Part shown: positions 10,953 to 25,060 of the stretch, piece after piece
Layout of the letters: each line of letters begins with the position of its first letter
How positions within the stretch are numbered: position 1 is the first letter of the stretch
Origin: Petunia secreta
Taxonomy: Eukaryota; Streptophyta; Magnoliopsida; Solanales; Solanaceae
Assembly: GCA_029990175.1 (NCBI GenBank)
Contig: JARKIP010000033.1
Location: 620,001 to 684,000 of the forward strand
Direction: 5' to 3'
Length of the DNA stretch: 64,000 bases
Notes under the pieces: generated by a model
What the model saw: only the letters and a program-made list of their open reading frames with translations
The model's database searches: none
Told to the model about the DNA's origin: nothing
Translations under genes and position numbers: made by a program

Positions 10953-11292
10953 ACTAGATTTAGCATGCAAGTCATCGGGCACAGAGGATACACTCCTGCT
11001 CCTCAAGTCACGGCAGCTCAGCCGGCACAGCCGTAGGATGCAAGGTATACATCTCGCTGCCTTAGGATTTATAGTCTCCAAGTTAGGGTTTCGTATATAC
11101 CACCGCTTGAGTTTACAAGCCCACGAGCGTTCACACAACATCTGGCTAATAATCAAGGAATTATATTATTACTTTCTTGCTTATTAGCTTTCTCTAAGTT
11201 TTACTTACTTTTCTTGTATATTTACTGTATTTCTTGTGACTCTTTGACAAGTTTAATTATTTTACCTAAACGACCAAATTTATGCATTAACT
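10953..11292 (+). repeat. 5' LTR of A2, second part (with ACTAG duplication)
   Basis: Resumes with ACTAGATTTAGCATGCAAGTC and ends ...ATGCATTAAC before the primer site GGCGCCCACCGTGGGGCCC (11297-11315), a near-perfect complement of plant tRNA-Lys. Part of the usual middle of the LTR, between the 'CCCACGAG' and 'CACACAAC' phrases near 11120-11135, is missing. Confidence 0.75.
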
Positions 11293-11353
11293 GTTAGGCG
11301 CCCACCGTGGGGCCCAGGAAATTGTAGGTTTGTACAAGGGAAAAGGCACAGTT

Positions 11354-12843
11354 ATGTCAGATGACAACAACAATGTTCCAAAGAACGCCACCAACGCGGC
11401 AGACGATTCTGCATGGGATCCTTGTGATCCTAACGGTCAATCAAAGGATCCCGCCAAAAAACAAGTCCATGTAGCTAGTGACAACGAATATGATCAACCT
11501 CATGGAGGAAATTCTGAGCTCAAAGAGTTTCTTGTCGATATCCTCAAAACCCTGTCAGAACGAGCAGAGAAAAACTTGGCCAACATGGTCGAAGGCATGA
11601 CCCAGAAATTAGGAGCAATGTTTGTTGGATTGTCTAAGAGGCCAGCATCCCAGCAAGGACTAGTTCCCATAAAAGAGTCACCATTATCGATTCCTAATCG
11701 CAGGCTCAACAGGGATGCCGCTCCCGAAGGCTCGACAAAAGTCCATAATTAACATCTTAAAGGAAAACCTGTCATTCAGGACATCCTGATCGAGATAAAG
11801 GCCGTCCACGATCAGATCGATAATGTGCCGGGTGCTCCACCCTTGGTTACCATCGTAGATGAGCAAAAGTTCTACAAACATGCATATTTTCGCCTGCTGA
11901 ATAACCTTAAGTATGCCGGAACAACCGATCCGAACTAGCATATTTCTGGGTACTATACAGCAGTCAAAAGCAACGAGATTTTTGAAGAAGAAACTCAATC
12001 TGCTCTCGTGAAGTGGTTTCGGCTCGACCTTAACAATAGGTGCCTCGCTTGGTATATCCAGCTACGGATGGGTTCCATTGAGTTATTCACCCAGATGCAG
12101 GATCTGATCAAGAAGTCGCATTCCAGAGCCCGTAAGCAGGAGAAGCGTATGGAGGACATCTTTGAGATCTGTTAGTGCTATGACAAGCTATTAAAGGATT
12201 ACCTAGAGTGATTCCAGAGAGAACGCATGGAGCTTCCTCCAGTTCCCGATAACATCACTATGGTAGCCTTTGCTAAAAGTATAACCACTAGGGGTTCGTT
12301 GGTAGCGCGGGACTTACAGTGGAGTCTTACTCAGCGCCCGGTTACCATATAGAATGTCTTGCATCAGAGGTACCGTAAGAAGCTTCGTCTGGAGCTTGAA
12401 CAATCTAAAGACCCTAGCGGGGACACGCAGAGGAAACGATCGGGCAGTCCATATCTGGAGGGAGAACGCATTGGAAGAAAAAAAAGGAAGGATCCAGAAT
12501 CAAGCAGGATCAGGAAAGTAAGGCAATCCTCAAAGACCGAGATCCCAGGAGAAAAACACTGAGCCACACAAAGAATTTGGACAGTGGATCAACGCAGTAG
12601 AACTAGTTACCAATAACTTTGGGAAAATGGGCTCGAAGGTGCGTTGTCTGCCTATTATCAAAGGCGCGGTTAAGAGAAATTCTACACATTACTGCAATTT
12701 TCATCGAAGTAACGGCCATGCCAAAGTCGGCTGCAAGGCCTTGATGGTTGAAATTAAGCATTTGTCAAAGAAAGGACAACTCAAGGACCTGATGGAAGAA
12801 GGAGCGAGACGATCAAGAGCACCCGACCCTATGGATAGGTGAA
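11354..12843 (+). pseudogene. gag: A2 gag (degenerate)
   Basis: ATG at 11354 opens MSDDNNNVPKNATNAADD and runs to a stop at 11750. The gag core continues at 11780-12360 in pieces with in-frame stops. The basic region is at 12359-12562, and the nucleocapsid end at 12627-12842 has the knuckle HYCNFHRSNGHAKVGC (C-x2-H-x4-H-x4-C). It is better preserved than A1 gag at both ends, but the central core has lost part of 'HKASAA...' around 11880. Confidence 0.8.
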
Positions 12844-13244
12844 GCATCAACACGATCTTTGTGATGCCTGGGTCAATCGAAATCTACGTAGCTGAAGCGG
12901 TTGAACTGTTTGCTAGCCCGATTACTTTCAGTCCGATAGAAGGGGATGGGGAGCACGCAGACGCTCTCACAGTCTCAATCAAGGTACTTGACCTTTTAAT
13001 TGAGAGAGCTTTGATCAACCCAGGGAGTGATGTCAACGTCATCCAATTGAAGGCATTGCAGAAACAAGGCCAGCATCATCAAATAACTTCGAGCCCCTGC
13101 AGGATAACTAGCTTTAACAACATCTGTGAGGAACCTGTCGGAGAACTACCTCTGCTAGTCAATATTCCAGGTGTGATGAGCATAAGCTCTTTTCAGGTAT
13201 TAACTTGTGATCTCTCATATGATATTATTCTTGAGCGGTCATAG
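12844..13244 (+). pseudogene. pro: A2 protease
   Basis: A single open frame at 12861-13244. It shows ALINPGSDVNVIQ (about residues 51-63) at the active-site position, with Asp-Ser/Thr-Gly replaced by Asn-Pro-Gly, then 'VMSISSFQVLTCDLSYDIILERS' at the end of the fold. The length (~127 residues) is normal for the domain. Without the catalytic Asp it should be inactive. A1 has the same NPG, so the loss was inherited by both. Confidence 0.75.
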
Positions 13245-13560
13245 ATTCATAACGTAAGGGGAGTACACTCAACACTCCACCAAGTCTTCAAATACCCGAC
13301 TTTATTCAGGGCCGGTGACTTACAAAGTAAGCGGTTCTCGCCCGAAGCATGTGCTGCACATAAAAGGAATGAATCCATTGAGCGGAAGGCAAAAATAGCA
13401 GTTAGAGAGCTGAGAGAACGGGTATTGCAGATAAGCTATTTAATTCCTAAAGCGGCAGAATTGTGGTACCAGCTCTGTGGCCGATACATTGTTGTCTAGT
13501 GTTGACTCGAGCAAAGGTACATCTCTTACAACTTGCGACGATAACTGAGCCAGTTCAGAG
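13245..13560 (+). pseudogene. A2 protease-RT linker with the RT core deleted
   Basis: Aligns with A1 2581-2990. It includes 'RKAKIAVRELRE' and an 'AAELWYQLCG' segment, then joins the RNase H connection near 13560 without any RT palm. Stops are present. Confidence 0.6.
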
Positions 13561-13990
13561 GAGCATATGTTCCTATACGTCATGATCTCGGATGTGGCAT
13601 GGAATGCGGTCCTTGCGCAAGAAGAAGAGGGAAAACAGCTCCCTGTGCAATACGCCAGTAAAGGACACTTGGGCGCAGAGTGATGTCTCCTGCTACCAGT
13701 TTAGTTTGTGGCGGCTGTAGTTATGGCAACATAGGAATTGCACCCATACTTTCTTAATCATACGCTCAGCGTGGTTTCTTCAGTACCGCTGCAGATCATT
13801 CTGTCTAAACCTGGACTTTCAAAAAGGTTAACGGAATAGGCCGAACAGCTGCGGAAGTATGATTTCATTTATCAGTCACGAACGGACATCAGAACGCAAT
13901 CCCTAGAGGGTTTTACTGAAGATTTTGTTGAAGAACTAGCATCAGAGGCATAGGAGTCAGTAAAGAGTGCGAAAACGATTGGACCTGGGC
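13560..13990 (+). pseudogene. pol: A2 RNase H domain of RT
   Basis: Readable in pieces: 'HMFLYVMISDVAWNAVLAQ'-like start at 13563-13620, 'GKQLPVQYASKGHLGAE' at 13629-13680, then an FLNH segment and 'ILSKPGLSKRL' near 13800. It matches the Ty3/gypsy RNase H order. A stop (TGA) at 13681 and others break it. Confidence 0.7.
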
Positions 13991-14745
13991 ACTAGGTAAT
14001 CCATACGAGCGTGGATCTCAAAGAAGAGGAGGCTGAACTTGATTTATGGATCAAGACACCCAGCGGAAAGGTCTTTCGCAAGGCTGCAAAATTCTTAAGC
14101 ATCGAAGTAGAATATGAAGTCATAATTCAAAATCTTAACTTAGCCTAGATATTGGGGGCCAAGGAGGTCAGCCTCCATTATGGCCACCAATCGGTGGTTG
14201 ATCAGGTAAACCAAATCCTTACCATGGAAGACGCCTATACACGAGACCGGCAAGCAAAGATAAGGGCTCTCCTAAAAAAATTTCAAAAATGGAAATTTAT
14301 TTATTTAGAGAAAGTCCTAGAAGATAATGAAGAAGCTGAAGATACAAATACCAGCTCGGGTGGTCAACTAACGAAGATGGAGTTAACCCCCACGGACCTG
14401 ATGAACCTCAAAATTCCAAACACAAGATCTGTTTCGAGTTGGCATGCTGCACTGCTGGAGTACTTGGACAACGGTACACTCCCTAAAATCAAGGCAAAAA
14501 GTAGGCAACTACGAAGGTAGGCAGTTTGCTATTGCTTGAGTAATGGTGAGTTGTATCGTCGAGTGGTCAACGGCCCACAAGTCACATCTCGGGGTTTGGC
14601 ACCAGTTGCTGGAGAAACCTCAAAGAACGCCTCCGGGCCACCAAAAGGTTAATCCCCCGTCACACACGGGGAATCTTTGAAAGACGTGAAAGGTTCTGGT
14701 ATCTTTTGGCTTTGGAAGTACTACTCTTAAAAGGTCGACTAGGCA
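13991..14745 (+). pseudogene. pol: A2 second RNase H and integrase ends
   Basis: The frame 14152-14520 begins GAKEVSLHYGHQSVVDQVN (second RNase H; the usual SDSQ is GHQS here). It continues with 'KIRALLKKFQKWKFIYLEKV', then the linker to integrase 'WHAALLEYLDNGTLPKIKAK'. After the stop, 'GELYRRVVNGP' (the start of the integrase zinc region) lies at 14540-14575, and the C-terminal 'KDVKG...KYYS' scrap at 14680-14730. The catalytic core is missing, as in A1. Confidence 0.7.
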
Positions 14746-15459
14746 TCCATACAAGAGACATATATTTTTCTTCTTTCTTGCTCTTTGTTTTCACTTTATA
14801 TGGGCATTTAGCCCCGTCTTTTTGTTATGTTCTTATTTTGTCTCTGTGCCTCCTCTATCAATAAAACTACTATTCTATCAGTCAGTTTTTATAATCAGAT
14901 CCATCTATGATCTAAATATTCCTAGCCCCAGCACAACTTAATTTGAAGTAATACACTTACTTTTCATGACAAAAGTAGGGTAAACTACTCGCTTATAGCT
15001 AGATCACTTCAGGTTCAGACATCCGGCATTATTCATAAGTTGAAATCATCAATCCAACAAAATAAACCAACATTCCGGTGGGGACGTCTGCCCGCATAGT
15101 GCCAAAAAGTCTTAAATTACTCGAGTAAAAAAGAAAAGACATTGTAATTTGAATGCAAAAATGCCCCGTTACATAAAACGGGCTAAAGACGTCCCATTGC
15201 GGGTGCAACATAAGCCGTCATAAGCTGATGAAATGAAGCACTTAACCATGCGCACACCCATCTTTAAAAGACACTAGCCTAGAAAGGCACCCAACAATAT
15301 GTTGCTTGACTACACTACAAGTAACTATGCAAGTATGCATAAAAATATTGATGAACGTTCGTTTCATTAATATCAACAACCCGTACGCTCATAATATACA
15401 ATCAAGTTCTTTTAAATACAACATTATTCATTGCAGGTGTTCTTAAGAAACTAAAAAGG

Positions 15460-16350
15460 CTAAAACTGCAAGTTCCTCTGAATGTGCACGACCAAAGTCT
15501 CTTCGTCTGGATTATAGCTACAAGTCGGCAAGCGACCCGAAGTTCTCCCTAGCATCAGGAGATATGTCAGCACGAACATTATTTGGCATGCAGCCATTGA
15601 TATAACCAAGTCCCGATCATTTTTCCATAACAAAGGACCTCGGAAGCGTCTCAGGACACGTAAAACCTTCTCCTGCCACAACGAGTGCACTCGAGGATTA
15701 GCTACAACCTCTACTTCAAACAAGAGCGCACTGCCCTGCAGATTTTCATGCACAACTGGGAACTTATCAAAGATGAAAGGGCTTGAGCTGTGAACCTACC
15801 ACAAGGGTGACTCTTCCCTCGCGTATCCCACAGCCAGCGGCTGAAGAGGCGTTTCAATAGCAATCAAGCCGAACCAGCCGAACAAGGTGAAAGCCATGAA
15901 TCACGAGCAGATTTAGAACTTGGCGACACCTTAATCGGCTAATGGCATGAAGCTATATCCTCTTGCCTAGCATGAAATTGAGCCAAGCACAGGAGCCTCA
16001 ACTCGACACCATTGAAGGAGCTACCTGAATGCCCACGACAAACTGGAAGAGAAGCCTTACGACAGCTGAAAGGGCCAAGCCTCCTTACCCCGTATGACAA
16101 GAAGAATGACCGGTTTTTAGAAGATGAGCACACCATAATCAATGCACATGCCACAATGAAGAAATTCTGAAGAACATCATTAGAATCCTGATCAAACTTC
16201 ATGACTCGAGAGAATCCGTTCATCTAATCATGGATGGAGAAAAAGAGGAAGAAAACTGCATATGGTCTTTTGCCTATAGCTTTCTCATGAACCATACATT
16301 CTAAATGAAGCCGTTGTTCTGGGAATACCAAACCAGGATCAAAGGCAAAT
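15460..16350 (-). pseudogene. A2 antisense reading frames (A-type)
   Basis: Two open minus-strand frames remain. One (16223-15939) reads MNGFSRVMKFDQDSNDVLQ, then 'IVACALIMVCSSSK', aligning residue by residue with A3 (46109-45600) and B (35856-36125). The other (15753-15460) reads on towards the 3' end. The start corresponding to MFAFDP is changed to ATA (about 16350). No domain recognised. The predicted stretch is rich in hydrophobic residues. Confidence 0.5.
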
Positions 16351-16447
16351 ATTTTTAAAGAAGAAAGGTTGTTCTTTCATAAGAAAACTTTGGAAGAAGA
16401 GATATATTTTATTGAAGAGGAGTTTGTGATTTTTTGTCCATCATAAG

Positions 16448-16463
16448 GCCACTATTTATAGGC
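16448..16463 (-). promoter_or_regulatory. TATA-like box for the A2 antisense frame
   Basis: Minus strand AGCCTATAAATAGTGG, about 100 bp upstream of the antisense start position, matching A1. Confidence 0.5.
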
Positions 16464-16744
16464 TAAATGAGATTAGAACGGTGCACGAAACGATCAAGTA
16501 TAATTATGACCTGGAGATATGGGACGATTAGACGTAGTAAAAGGTGTTATGGGAAAGGTGCATGGAATCGACATCAACCAATCAGATGAATACATTTGTG
16601 TTTCTTAAAGAAATCTGGCGTCAGTCTCGGTCAAAGAGACTACGAGTTTCAAAGAGTCAGTGGGATATCTTTTAACATTATTTTTTGCATACCTTTTCAC
16701 ATTCTGACTGCTTACGACAACACTCGGCAAGTGGGGGGACTGAC

Positions 16745-17229
16745 TGTGTGGCCAAAAATACTCCACCTACTATTACTGGGATACAAGTCCAACTGGCGAG
16801 ACTAGACTTAGAATACAAGTCACCGGGCGCAGAGGATACGCACCTTCTAATCAATTCACGTCCGCTCAACCGGCACGGGCGTAGGATGCAAGGTACACAT
16901 CCCACCGCCTTAGGATTTACAGTCTTCAAGTTAGGGTTTCGTATATACCACCGCCTTGAGTTTACATGCCCACGAGCCTTATTAGTTTTTGTATTTTACT
17001 ATAATTAGGACTGGGTAAATCTCTACTATAAATACCTCTCCTTACATTACATTGTACATCAAGCGATTCACACAGAATCTGGCTAATTCTCAAGGAATAA
17101 GATGAATACTTTCTTGCTTATTATTTTTCTCTCAGTTTTACTGACTTTTCCTGCGTATTTAATGTATTGCATGTGACCCTCTAACAAATTTAATTGTTAT
17201 ACCTAAACGATCAAATTTAGGCATAAACA
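16745..17229 (+). repeat. 3' LTR of A2
   Basis: TGTGTGGCCAAAAATACTCC to ...TTTAGGCATAAACA, about 485 bp. TATA-like 'CTATAAATACCTCTCC' near 17025. It pairs with the C-interrupted 5' LTR. Confidence 0.85.
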
Positions 17230-17361
17230 CCCAGGCCCGTGTCTACTGAGAGGCCCTAGATTGGGAGTAGACGTGTATCCTCTACGCCAGATGACTTGTA
17301 GAGTCATTGCCAGCTGGACTCGTATCCTTATAATCGTAGGTGGCGTATTTTTAACCACACA
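17230..17361 (-). repeat. 3' LTR of B, right part
   Basis: Resumes B's LTR after A2 and ends TTTTTAACCACACA. Beyond it, GTTAGTACTCCTACTTGC is the reversed polypurine region. Confidence 0.8.
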
Positions 17362-17640
17362 GTTAGTACTCCTACTTGCTGAGTGCTGACGACCAGGAAG
17401 TGAAAGATGTATGCAAAAGAGAAGTGTGAAAAGATATCTCACTGACTCCTCGAAACTTGCTGTCTCTTTGACCGAGACAGATGCCTAATTTCTTCTGGAA
17501 TCCTATGCGTCTTCATTTGATTGGTTGACGTCAGTTCCATACACCTTTCCCTTAATTTCCTTTTTCTGTGCCGAATTATTTCATATCTCCAGGCCATAAT
17601 TATATTGACCGTTTTGTGTGCTCTATCTTTATGTCATTCT

Positions 17641-17655
17641 TCCTATATAATAGGC
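17641..17655 (+). promoter_or_regulatory. TATA-like box for the B antisense frame
   Basis: TCCTATATAATAGGC, at the same distance from the antisense ATG as in A1 and A3. Confidence 0.45.
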
Positions 17656-17766
17656 TAGATAGTAAATACCAATCACAAACTTCTTTAGAAAATATATTAT
17701 CCTCCATAGAACTTTCTTATGAAAGAATAATTCCTCTTCTCCAAAATGTTTGCCTTTGATCCTGGT

Positions 17767-17771
17767 TTGAT
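17767..17771. repeat. Target-site duplication of O, left copy (TTGAT)
   Basis: TTGAT here and at 35748-35752. Removing O and one copy gives GGTTTGAT-TTTTCCAG, which matches the uninterrupted A3 sequence (reverse of 46065-46110). Confidence 0.9.
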
Positions 17772-20670
<2,899 letters not shown>

Positions 20671-20673
20671 GAA

Positions 20674-20691
20674 TGGCGACTCCGCTGGGGA
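20674..20691 (+). promoter_or_regulatory. Primer-binding site of O
   Basis: TGGCGACTCCGCTGGGGA, 3 bp after the LTR. This is the characteristic Ogre primer site, described as complementary to a tRNA-Arg. The tRNA identity is from knowledge of the family, not checked here. Confidence 0.8.
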
Positions 20692-22122
20692 TATGAAGGT
20701 TCAAACCATAACGAACTTTATATTGGGATTCTTTACTTGCTTTATTTTCATTTATTTCGATACAAACTTTTTTTTCTTCTTCTTTTTCTTTTGCAGGATT
20801 AAAGTTTAGTTTTTATTTTTTATTTATGTGTTTTATTCTTTGAATTGTGTGATTATATTATATTATTTGTTCATGTCACTCATGCATCTCCCACTCCTGG
20901 GAAACAACACTTTGCACACACATGAGCGTTTATGTGGACCCCATGGTCGCTTCACCACAAAAAACCTTTTAGGAGGGATATTTTGGAATATAGTTGGTCC
21001 GTTGTACAACCAACAATTTAAAATGATCCCACTCCTTGGCCGTCCGCCTTGGGGAACCGTGTCTAGAATCACCCAACTCTTAGTGGAGACTCTTGCCTAG
21101 GAATCGTGCATCATGTCATGTTTAGGGAAATTTTGACTTCGGCTCATGTCTAAGTCTATTAGTTCACCATATTTGAATGAACCGAACAGATTTTTCGACC
21201 CTAAGGGACATTTAAATATGTTATGTGTGCATTTATTTAAAGTTGAACGTATTTAATGTAGAATATTTGTTCACATAAAAGTGGGTTCTCATAATAAAAT
21301 CAATTATTTATTCAAACGAACCCAATTATTTTATAAAATTATTTTTTGGAAACAAAATCATAGATTTTAAATTAATTTCTTCTACTTTTTATGTAGCAAG
21401 ATCAATTATTATTTACCTAAAGCAAAATGTTATTTCTACATTTATACAATAAAGTTAATTATTTTATAAAATTATTTTCTGTTAATTTTGGGTTATGAGA
21501 ACACTTGGGATGATACAAAATACACGTTCAATTTTAAATACCATAATCAAATTCGGAAGACTTAACATCCTTGGCATGTTAAAGTCCATTAGCCAACCTC
21601 ATCCAAAAACGTCATCATATGATGCCTAGCATGCATATTATGTGTATTGATCTGCTTTGCATTATTATCTGACTTGCTGTTTATGTGTTAGTTTTATTCC
21701 CACTCCCGAAGTTGACTTCTGCATTTGTTTCAAGACTTGTACATTTCTAAACTCGTACATATCATGCATACCTTCCGCCACTTCTGGCCGTTTTCTAAAA
21801 TCGTGCGTTGAAAACACGGTAGTTACAACCACCTCTTCCCTCACATAAAAACTCCTTTAGGGGGAACGACTTGGAATCTATATGATCCGAAACGTTTCCG
21901 CTCCCGAGTCGTCCGCTTAGGAGGATAATAAAACCCGGTCTAGCCAACTACATTCCTTAGTAGCGGCGTTAGGAATCATGCATCATGACTAGTCGACTTG
22001 TTCTAAAGTCCGATAGGCCAACTTGTTCGAACAATCCGAACAGGTTTTTAACCCCTAAAGAGCGTTGAACGTGATTTATTTGGGTCGAACTTGCAAAATG
22101 TGGACCGTTTATTAACATTGTT
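20692..22122 (+). other. O leader upstream of ORF1
   Basis: No convincing gene. It contains an imperfect duplication: 20940-21160 resembles 21845-22050 (both with a 'GAATC.TGCATCATG' phrase and an 'AACCGAACAG'/'AATCCGAACAGG' phrase), and 21555-21595 resembles 22645-22685 ('ACATCCTTGGCATGT'). Small open frames at 20828-21100 and elsewhere are not supported by similarity. Confidence 0.5.
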
Positions 22123-22600
22123 CTGCATTCAGCACCATTCAAAGACACAAAGATTACCCAAGAGGCGTCAAAAACTCGAATTGAATAAAAAATGATTGCT
22201 TAAACAATCAAAGTTATTCTGTATTCAATACAATTCAAAGGCATGAAAGTAACTCAAGAGGCGTCAAAAGCCCGAATTGAATCAGAAATAATTGCTTAAA
22301 CAATCAGAGGTACTCTGTATTCAATGCCATTCAAGGGCACAAAGGTTACCCAAGAGGCGTCAAAAACCCGAATTGAATCAGAAATGATTGCTTAAACAAT
22401 CAAAGTTATTCTGTATTCAATACGATTCAAAGGCACGAAGGTAACTGATGCGGCGTCAAAAGCCCAAATTGAATCAGAAACGACCGTTTATTTCTTAAAC
22501 AATTGAAATCATTCTGTATTCAATGCTATTCAAAGGCATTAAATGGTGACCAAAGAGGCATTAAAGGCCCAATTTGAAGCAGAAATAACCACTTGATCGA
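22123..22600. repeat. Array of five ~96-bp repeats before O ORF1
   Basis: Units begin near 22123, 22219, 22315, 22411 and 22514, each opening CTGTATTCAAT (the first CTGCATTCAG) and containing GAGGCGTCAAAA and GATTGCTTAAACAATCA. The first three steps are exactly 96 bp. The last is 103 bp because of a small insertion. Confidence 0.85.
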
Positions 22601-22860
22601 CGGGATGACACATAACGCACATTTATCCTTTTAGCATTATATAAAAACTTGACATCCTTGGCATGTCACAAGTCCATTAGCAATCTCTTCTTAAGGTCTC
22701 TAAAAGGTTCTCAACTCATAACGACACAGCTCTTCATATCCTCTATCGCATTATTTTCAAAAACTTGTGCCACACGTTGAACATTTTGCTCACAATAAAG
22801 CAAATCTTAGTCATTTTCTTCTCCCTTTCCCTATCATCCTTCATTTTCTCCAAAAGATCA

Positions 22861-24500
22861 TGGCCACTAGAACATTTGGCATGGTTGTTGAAACCCGTCA
22901 ATTGCTCAGAGATTGGTGGGGAAACCTAAGCATAGATCAACAAGACCAAGTTAAAGTGGTGTTTGGGAACCTGATTTCACTAATGGAATACACTGCAGTA
23001 GAAGGGATGATAGAAGCAGCAGTAAATTATTGGGATGCAGACCGAGTAGTTTTCCACTTTGGGGGTGTAGAGTTAACACCATTACTGGAGGAAATAGGTG
23101 GGTTAACTCAATTACCATTTGAAAGTGAAGAAGTCTTGACGCCTAAGAACATTACATCCAAGGAGTTCTTCGAAATGGTAGGGTTTAAGCCTGAGTTGTG
23201 CACAGACAGCATACGACAATCAGGAATTTCTCTAACTTCCCTCTACACCAAATTTGGGTATGGAGAGGATTTTCAAGAATCCGAAGACTATTTCAGCATT
23301 AACCAGGCAGATTGGCAGGAGCGGAGGGTACTTGCTTTTGTCACCAGCTTTCAAGGGATTATCGTCTTTCCACAACACAAAGGACGAGTTGATGTTTGCA
23401 TGGTCACAATTGCTGATGCCTTACTCAAACATACTAACAAGAACTACACCTTGGTACCGACGATTGTTGCAGAAATGTACCGAGCCTTAGAAAGATTCAA
23501 GAAGGGTGCTAGTTTCTTCGAAGGATGCAATTTGATCTTACAAATTTGGCTGATAGAGCATTTGCAAAGGATGGCTAGCACAGACCAAGCTTTCCATTCC
23601 ATACTAAGAGAAACTACCCCTTGACTCATACCGCCCGAATGGATAATGCTTTTGGGAAATGGGACCAACCAACAACCGCCAACGGTTGGCACCACATGTT
23701 CTGTCAATTGACACCTGAAAACATTCAATGGATGTTTGATTACTTTCCCAGCACAACGGTAATCACACGGTCCGAAAAAGACTCATTTCTCATCTTAGTA
23801 GGCTTTAGAGGAGTTTATCTATACACTCCTTTAAGGACACTTAGACAAGCAGGGAGAAAGCAGACTGTACCTCAAACTGCAAACATCAGAGATTTCAAAG
23901 TAAATATTCTCGGAGGAGTGATACCGTTCAAACACAAGATAATAGAACTTTGAAAAGAAGGCAACGAATGGGAATCGAGACTATTGGACGAGACAGGTTT
24001 GACGCTGGCTATGATAAAGACTATCCAGACTGGCTTAGGAAGGACATAGCAAGGGCAACTCAACAAAGTTCAACAACAAAAAGGAAATGGAATGCTGATG
24101 AGTTAGAATCTTAGTACAAAAGGTTACGCAAACAACTGACAAGGGCACAAGGGAAAATAGCAAAGAAGCAAAGCTTGGTCGAAGCAAAAAACAAAGAAAA
24201 AGGCAAATAGAGCAGCAACGCAGAGCTCCTGACAAAACACATAAAGTCTATTGGAGTATGGGCTGGCAAGGGGATGAACTCTGCAGAAACAAAGGAATAG
24301 AGGAGAAAGGAAGAAAGGCTTGGGAAATGTTGAAAAACATCACATTTGACATATCCCGGCTCTTAACTGATGCAGACAATATCATCTTCTAAGGATACTC
24401 ATCAGAGGCAAGCTTGTCCGAGGAAGACTTGACCAAGGAAGAAGAAGAAGAAGAATCTTCTGGGGAAGGATCAGCACAGAAGATGTTCATCTGGCCATGA
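22861..24500 (+). pseudogene. O ORF1 (DUF7745 / plant-mobile-domain-like), broken
   Basis: ORF1 is the extra reading frame that Ogre elements carry before gag. Its role is unknown. I take ATG at 22861 (MATRTFGMVVETRQLL) because an upstream in-frame ATG at 22767 adds only a non-conserved stretch. The frame runs to a TGA at 23622. The homologous sequence continues one frame over at 23640-23953 ('WDQPTTANGWHHMFCQLTP'), showing a frameshift near 23620. Beyond 23955 a charged segment ('WLRKDIARATQ', then Lys/Gln-rich) in yet another frame looks like the coiled-coil tail, with stops. The DUF name is from memory of similar proteins; the plant-mobile-type fold is an inference. Confidence 0.75.
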
Positions 24501-25060
24501 TCTAACCCTCTAGCAATGTTTTCTTTCTCTTGCACTATTTCAATATCAGCCAATGTAACAAAAGTTCAATAAATGTAATATTATCTTTAGACTTCGCATT
24601 TGTTAAGCAAATGAAATGATGCATGTGGCACAAAGCGCTTTTCAAATCATCGTGCTTAAAACGATCCTTCATATTATTGGATACATTTCTTATTTGATAT
24701 GTGTGCATTGCATGAATTCGTCTTTCGTTCTGAGTCTCTTTCTACCTAAGGAATCTCTTCTCCAAAATTCAAATATCCTATCGAGGCACCTCCTTTCCCT
24801 ACTCCGTGATCAAATCCTGGTATGTAAAATCTTTCGCATGTCCAAACTGTCTTTAATTCATTCAAAAGTCTGTTACCAAAAGGATGGCTCGAGTTGAATA
24901 CCAAGGCAAAGGACATGGTTAAGCGAGTGCACTTGTCAGGGATTTACCGAACTAAGGAGTTCTTCATAGTAATCCCCACTAGCCCTCTCCTATCTCTACA
25001 TTACCTCCACTGCACTATAAACTACCAATAAGGCTAGCCAGCCTGAAAATACGAGCCTTT
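24501..25060 (+). other. O spacer between ORF1 and gag remnant
   Basis: Short open frames only (for example 24616-24897). Near 24890-24960 a translated fragment 'VKRVHLSGIYRTKEF' lies just before the gag scrap. No clear similarity elsewhere. This is probably the decayed ORF1-gag intergenic region and front of gag. Confidence 0.4.

Larger units (their letters stand above)
14746..16744 (+). other. A2 3' region
   Basis: No plus-strand gene. The conserved block AATAAAACTACTATTC lies near 14861, and the 'CCGGCATTATTCATAAG' phrase near 15020. The minus strand from about 16350 to 15460 holds the antisense segment. The tract GGCAAGTGGGGGGACTGAC directly before 16745 is the polypurine tract. Confidence 0.65.
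7298..17229 (+). mobile_element. Element A2: non-autonomous Tat element
   Basis: Same architecture and the same RT and integrase deletions as A1. The 5' LTR is interrupted by element C; the 3' LTR is 16745-17229. It is inserted in B's 3' LTR. The flanks CTTAGG (left) and CCCAGG (right) look like a 5-6-bp target-site duplication with two transitions. Several frames are longer than in A1 (for example 11330-11752, 12861-13244, 14152-14520), but stops remain. Confidence 0.8.
17362..17771. other. B 3' region, outer part, with antisense start
   Basis: Minus-strand 3' region of B. On the plus strand, a TATA-like CCTATATAATAGGC at 17642-17655 is followed about 92 bp later by ATG at 17746 (MFAFDPGL), the A-type antisense start. 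O inserted 26 bp after this ATG, and the frame resumes at 35753. Confidence 0.6.

Noticed and set aside
20828..21100. 90-codon open frame in the O leader
   Set aside because: It lies in a region with imperfect internal duplication, overlaps an equally long opposite frame and has no similarity.
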